Shown here in pieces: positions 59,350 through 64,000 of a DNA stretch of 64,000 bases. Below the pieces are notes generated by a model. It was not told where the DNA came from. It made no database searches and saw nothing but the letters and a program-made list of their open reading frames with translations. Made by a program: the position numbers and the translations under genes. Position 1 is the stretch's first letter; each line of letters opens with the position of its first letter. The stretch comes from Tessaracoccus massiliensis (GTDB lineage: Bacteria; Actinomycetota; Actinomycetes; Propionibacteriales; Propionibacteriaceae), in the NCBI RefSeq assembly GCF_000826065.2, contig NZ_LN623543.1:474144-538143 (forward strand), written 5' to 3'.

Positions 59350-60507
59350 TCAGAAGGCAGCCCGGGCCTGGGCGAGGGCCTCGGGCAGCGCACGGCAGGC
59401 TTCGTCGATGTCGGCGTCGGTGGTGGACCACCCGATGGAGAACCGAAGCGACTGCACCGCCTCGTCCGGAGTGCGGCCCATCGCCAGCAGTACATCGCTG
59501 GGCTGATGCACGCCGGCCTTGCAGGCCGAGCCCACCGACGCGTGGATGCCGCGCTGATCCAGCAGGAACAGCAGGTCGTCGGCGCGCACGCCGTCGAAGG
59601 TGACATTGACGATGTGAGGAGCCCCGTCCTCACGGCTGTTGAGCCTGCCCCCGGCGGCGACGGCGGCCTCGGCGATCCGTCCGCTCAGCGCTCGCAGCCG
59701 CGCCGCCTCGGTCTCCAGGTCCTCGACGGCGAGGCTCGCCGCCCGCGCGAAGGCAGCGGCCAGCGCCACGGGCACGGTGCCGGAGCGCAACTCCCGTTCC
59801 TGCCCCCCGCCGAGGCCGGTGGCGCGCGGCACCACCTCTCCCTGCCCCCCGCCGAGGCCGGTGGCGCGCGGCACCACCTCGCGGCGCGCCAGCAGGGCCC
59901 CCACCCCCACCGGCCCGCCGATCTTGTGTGCCGACAGGCTCATGAGATCCGCGCCGCTGGCCGCGAAGTCCACTGGCAGGTGCCCCAGCGCCTGGACGGC
60001 GTCGGTGTGCATCCAGGCCCCGGACGCCCGGGCCAGCTCGGCCACCTCGGCCACCGGCTGGACCACCCCGGTCTCGTTGTTGACCGCCATCACGGAGACG
60101 ACGGCCGCCGTGTCGTCGATCAGCTGAGTCGCTGCCGCAACGTCGAGCACGCCGTCGGAGGTGACAGGCATCAGTTCAGCGCCCCAGGCCGTGGCTCCGA
60201 GCACAGCCGGGTGCTCGATGGCCGAGACCAGGCAACGCTCGCGGCCGTCCTCCCGACGACGGGCCCAGCCGCCCAGCACCGCGATGCTGTCCGCCTCGGA
60301 CCCGCCCGAGGTGAAGATGACCTCCGTGGGATGCGCGCCGACGGTCGCGGCCAGCTCCTCGCGGGCCTCCTCCAGCACCGCACGGGCGCGCTGCCCCGGG
60401 CGGTGCAGCGACGACGGGTTGCCCACCAGCGCCGCCAGCTCTCCCGACACCGTGACGAGTTCCGGGCGGAGCGGCGAGGTCGCGGCGTGATCCAGATAGA
60501 CGGACAT
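59350..60507 (-). CDS. Cysteine desulfurase (NifS/IscS-like)
   Basis: The 385-residue PLP enzyme has the PLP lysine in SLSAHKIGGPVGVG, TSGGSEADSIAV, SAIEHPAVL and the catalytic Cys in ASVGSACKAGVHQPS. It supplies sulfur for tRNA thiolation or Fe-S clusters. A 42-bp tandem duplication adds 14 residues (the unit EVVPRATGLGGGQ appears twice) in the loop after the PLP lysine. The frame is kept, but the loop is longer than in relatives. Confidence 0.92.
   Translation of the reverse strand: MSVYLDHAATSPLRPELVTVSGELAALVGNPSSLHRPGQRARAVLEEAREELAATVGAHPTEVIFTSGGSEADSIAVLGGWARRREDGRERCLVSAIEHPAVLGATAWGAELMPVTSDGVLDVAAATQLIDDTAAVVSVMAVNNETGVVQPVAEVAELARASGAWMHTDAVQALGHLPVDFAASGADLMSLSAHKIGGPVGVGALLARREVVPRATGLGGGQGEVVPRATGLGGGQERELRSGTVPVALAAAFARAASLAVEDLETEAARLRALSGRIAEAAVAAGGRLNSREDGAPHIVNVTFDGVRADDLLFLLDQRGIHASVGSACKAGVHQPSDVLLAMGRTPDEAVQSLRFSIGWSTTDADIDEACRALPEALAQARAAF
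59799..59880. repeat. 42-bp in-frame tandem duplication
   Basis: A 40-base identical block occurs at 59799-59838 and 59841-59880, a period of 42. It duplicates 14 codons in the cysteine desulfurase gene. Confidence 0.95.
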
Positions 60508-60557
60508 GCCGCCAGCCTAAGCCGTCGATTTAGTCCGGCATCGAATCAGGTGGCAGA

Positions 60558-62744
<2,187 letters not shown>

Positions 62745-62778
62745 GACACGCCCAGGCGCATGCCCTAGGCTGGGACGC

Positions 62779-64000
62779 GTGACTGAGGACATCTCGCCCC
62801 GTGTAAGTAAGCGCATCGTCCGGACCGACGGCGGCCTCGGCCGTATCCCCGTCACCGGAGTCTCCCCCGTCCTGGAGGGGGGTGCCTACCCCGTCAAGGC
62901 CGTCGTGCACGAACGGCTCCTGATCCAGGCCAATGTGTTCCGCGAGGGCCACGACGCGGTCAACGCGTCGGTCATCCTCACCTCCCCCGGGGGCACGCAG
63001 CGCCGCGTCGACATGAAGCAGGTCGAGCCGAAGGGTCTCGACATCTGGCAGGCGCACGTGCGGATGGCCGCGGAGGGCGACTGGACCTACCGCATCGAGG
63101 GCTGGTCAGATCCGTGGGGCACCTGGCGCCACGCGGCGGAGAAGAAGCTGCCCGTCGGCGTCGACGTGGAGCTGGTCTGCATGGAGGGCCGCGACCTCCT
63201 GGAGCGCTCCGCGCAGCACGCCGAGCAGTTGCGCGTGCCCGGCGCCGCCAACACGCTGCGCGGCGCGGCGCAGACGCTCACGCCTGAGACCGAGGTCGAG
63301 GAGCTCCTCGAGCTGATCGCCTCGGCCCCCATCCAGCGGGCCATGGCCCGCTTCGGCCCCCGCGAGTTGGTCTCCCCCACCGCCGAGTACCCCATCCGCG
63401 TCGAGCGCCGCCGGGCGCTGTCCTCGTCGTGGTACGAGTTCTTCCCCAGCGGGCCATGGCCCGCTTCGGCCCCCGCGAGTTGGTCTCCCCCACCGCCGAG
63501 TACCCCATCCGCGTCGAGCGCCGCCGGGCGCTGTACTCGTCGTGGTACGAGTTCTTCCCGCGCTCGCAGGGCGCCTGGGTGGACGAGCACGGCACCTGGC
63601 ACTCCGGCACGTTCGACTCCTCCCACGAGCGCCTCGAGGCCGCCGCCGCGATGGGCTTCCACGTGGTCTACCTGCCGCCCATCCACCCCATCGGCACCGC
63701 GTTCCGCAAGGGCAAGAACAACTCCCTGGAACCCGGCCCGCAGGACCCGGGCTCCCCGTGGGCGATCGGCTCCCCCGACGGCGGACACGACGCGATCCAC
63801 CCCGACCTGGGCGACTTCGACAGCTTCGAGCGGTTCGTGCAGAAGGCCCGCTCCCTCGGCCTGGAGGTGGCCCTCGACCTGGCCCTCCAGGCCTCCCCCG
63901 ACCACCCGTGGGTCGAGGAGCACCCCGAGTGGTTCACCACGCGCCTCGACGGCACCATCGCCTACGCGGAGAACCCGCCGAAGAAATACCAGGACATCTA
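62779..64000 (+). pseudogene. glgE: Maltosyltransferase GlgE, 5' part, frameshifted by a 113-bp duplication, cut by window end
   Basis: A GTG start at 62779 gives the GlgE N-terminal domain (RIPVTGVSPVLEGGAYPVKAVVHERLLIQANVFREGHD, WTYRIEGWSDPWGTWRHA). At 63446 a 113-bp duplication shifts the frame. The true continuation (RSQGAWVDEHGTWHSGTFDSSHERL, MGFHVVYLPPIHPIG, LEVALDLALQASPDHPWV) lies in another frame and runs to the edge. With one copy removed the gene reads through as an ordinary GlgE. GlgE adds maltose from maltose 1-phosphate to alpha-glucan, in step with GlgX and trehalose metabolism. Confidence 0.8.
63333..63558. repeat. 113-bp tandem duplication in glgE
   Basis: Copies lie at 63333-63445 and 63446-63558. 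They differ at one place near the end (CTGTCC against CTGTAC), so the first copy encodes Ser where the second, expected, copy encodes Tyr. The unit is not a multiple of three. Confidence 0.95.

Overview
This 64 kb window is a GC-rich, densely coded actinobacterial chromosome segment. The gene content suits Propionibacteriales, probably a Propionibacteriaceae relative. The clues are the fasR-fabD-fabH-acpP-fabF cluster, a homodimeric AceE, a tandem-duplicated phosphofructokinase, OtsAB and GlgX/GlgE for trehalose and glycogen, DUF3145 and DUF3052 proteins, and ssrA-smpB-M23-ftsX-ftsE-prfB in a row. Starts are often GTG, and neighbouring genes are often coupled by 4-base GTGA/ATGA overlaps. Genus is inference.

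Layout. (1) 1-4489: right end of an integrated mobile element on the minus strand, next to the 3' end of the tmRNA gene. It carries a tyrosine integrase, a C2HC-like small protein, an Xis-like HTH protein, a small protein, a stand-alone Spo11/TopoVI-A-like protein ('Mini-A' type) and a primase/ATPase that runs off the left edge. (2) 4490-10466: ssrA, DUF1707 protein, smpB, M23 peptidase, ftsX, ftsE, prfB (trans-translation, ribosome rescue, division-linked peptidoglycan hydrolysis). (3) 10590-13740: two secreted proteins sharing a new-looking two-repeat cysteine domain, one fused to a glucuronyl-C5-epimerase-like domain. (4) 13797-23789: tRNA-Val, a frameshifted membrane protein, Pfk, DUF3052, AceE, a thioesterase, GNAT, PHP phosphoesterase, CobF. 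(5) 23825-28735: FasR and the FAS-II genes. (6) 28756-31683: accessory patch with a VapBC-type toxin-antitoxin pair, a decayed kinase-like gene, DUF3145 and a long perfect palindrome. (7) 31684-38278: S9 peptidase, then moxR-DUF58-VWA-VWA-yggS. (8) 38404-45354: membrane protein with an adapter-like insertion, tRNA-Met/Ile, otsB/otsA, a purine permease fused to an OHCU-decarboxylase-like domain, tRNA-Asn, DUF2079 protein. (9) 45341-51058: hisI-trpE-trpC-trpB-trpA with two tiny membrane proteins and a SCO1-like protein. (10) 51098-52570: TIGR03085 protein and two decayed genes. (11) 52584-60507: gatCAB, MetE-like protein, mnmA, a second VapBC pair with an MFS remnant, cysteine desulfurase. (12) 60558-64000: glgX and the start of glgE.

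Two general cautions. A 19-base stretch at 38429-38447 matches the Nextera/Tn5 mosaic end at 18 of 19 positions, which points to library adapter left in the assembly. Three tandem duplications (31, 42 and 113 bp) lie inside genes; two of them break the reading frame. Real mutation and misassembly cannot be told apart from sequence alone, so frameshifts at 14.2 kb and 63.4 kb should not be read as biology without raw reads. The most interesting biology is the ssrA-linked element with the Spo11/TopoVI-A-like protein and the secreted C-X9-C repeat pair.
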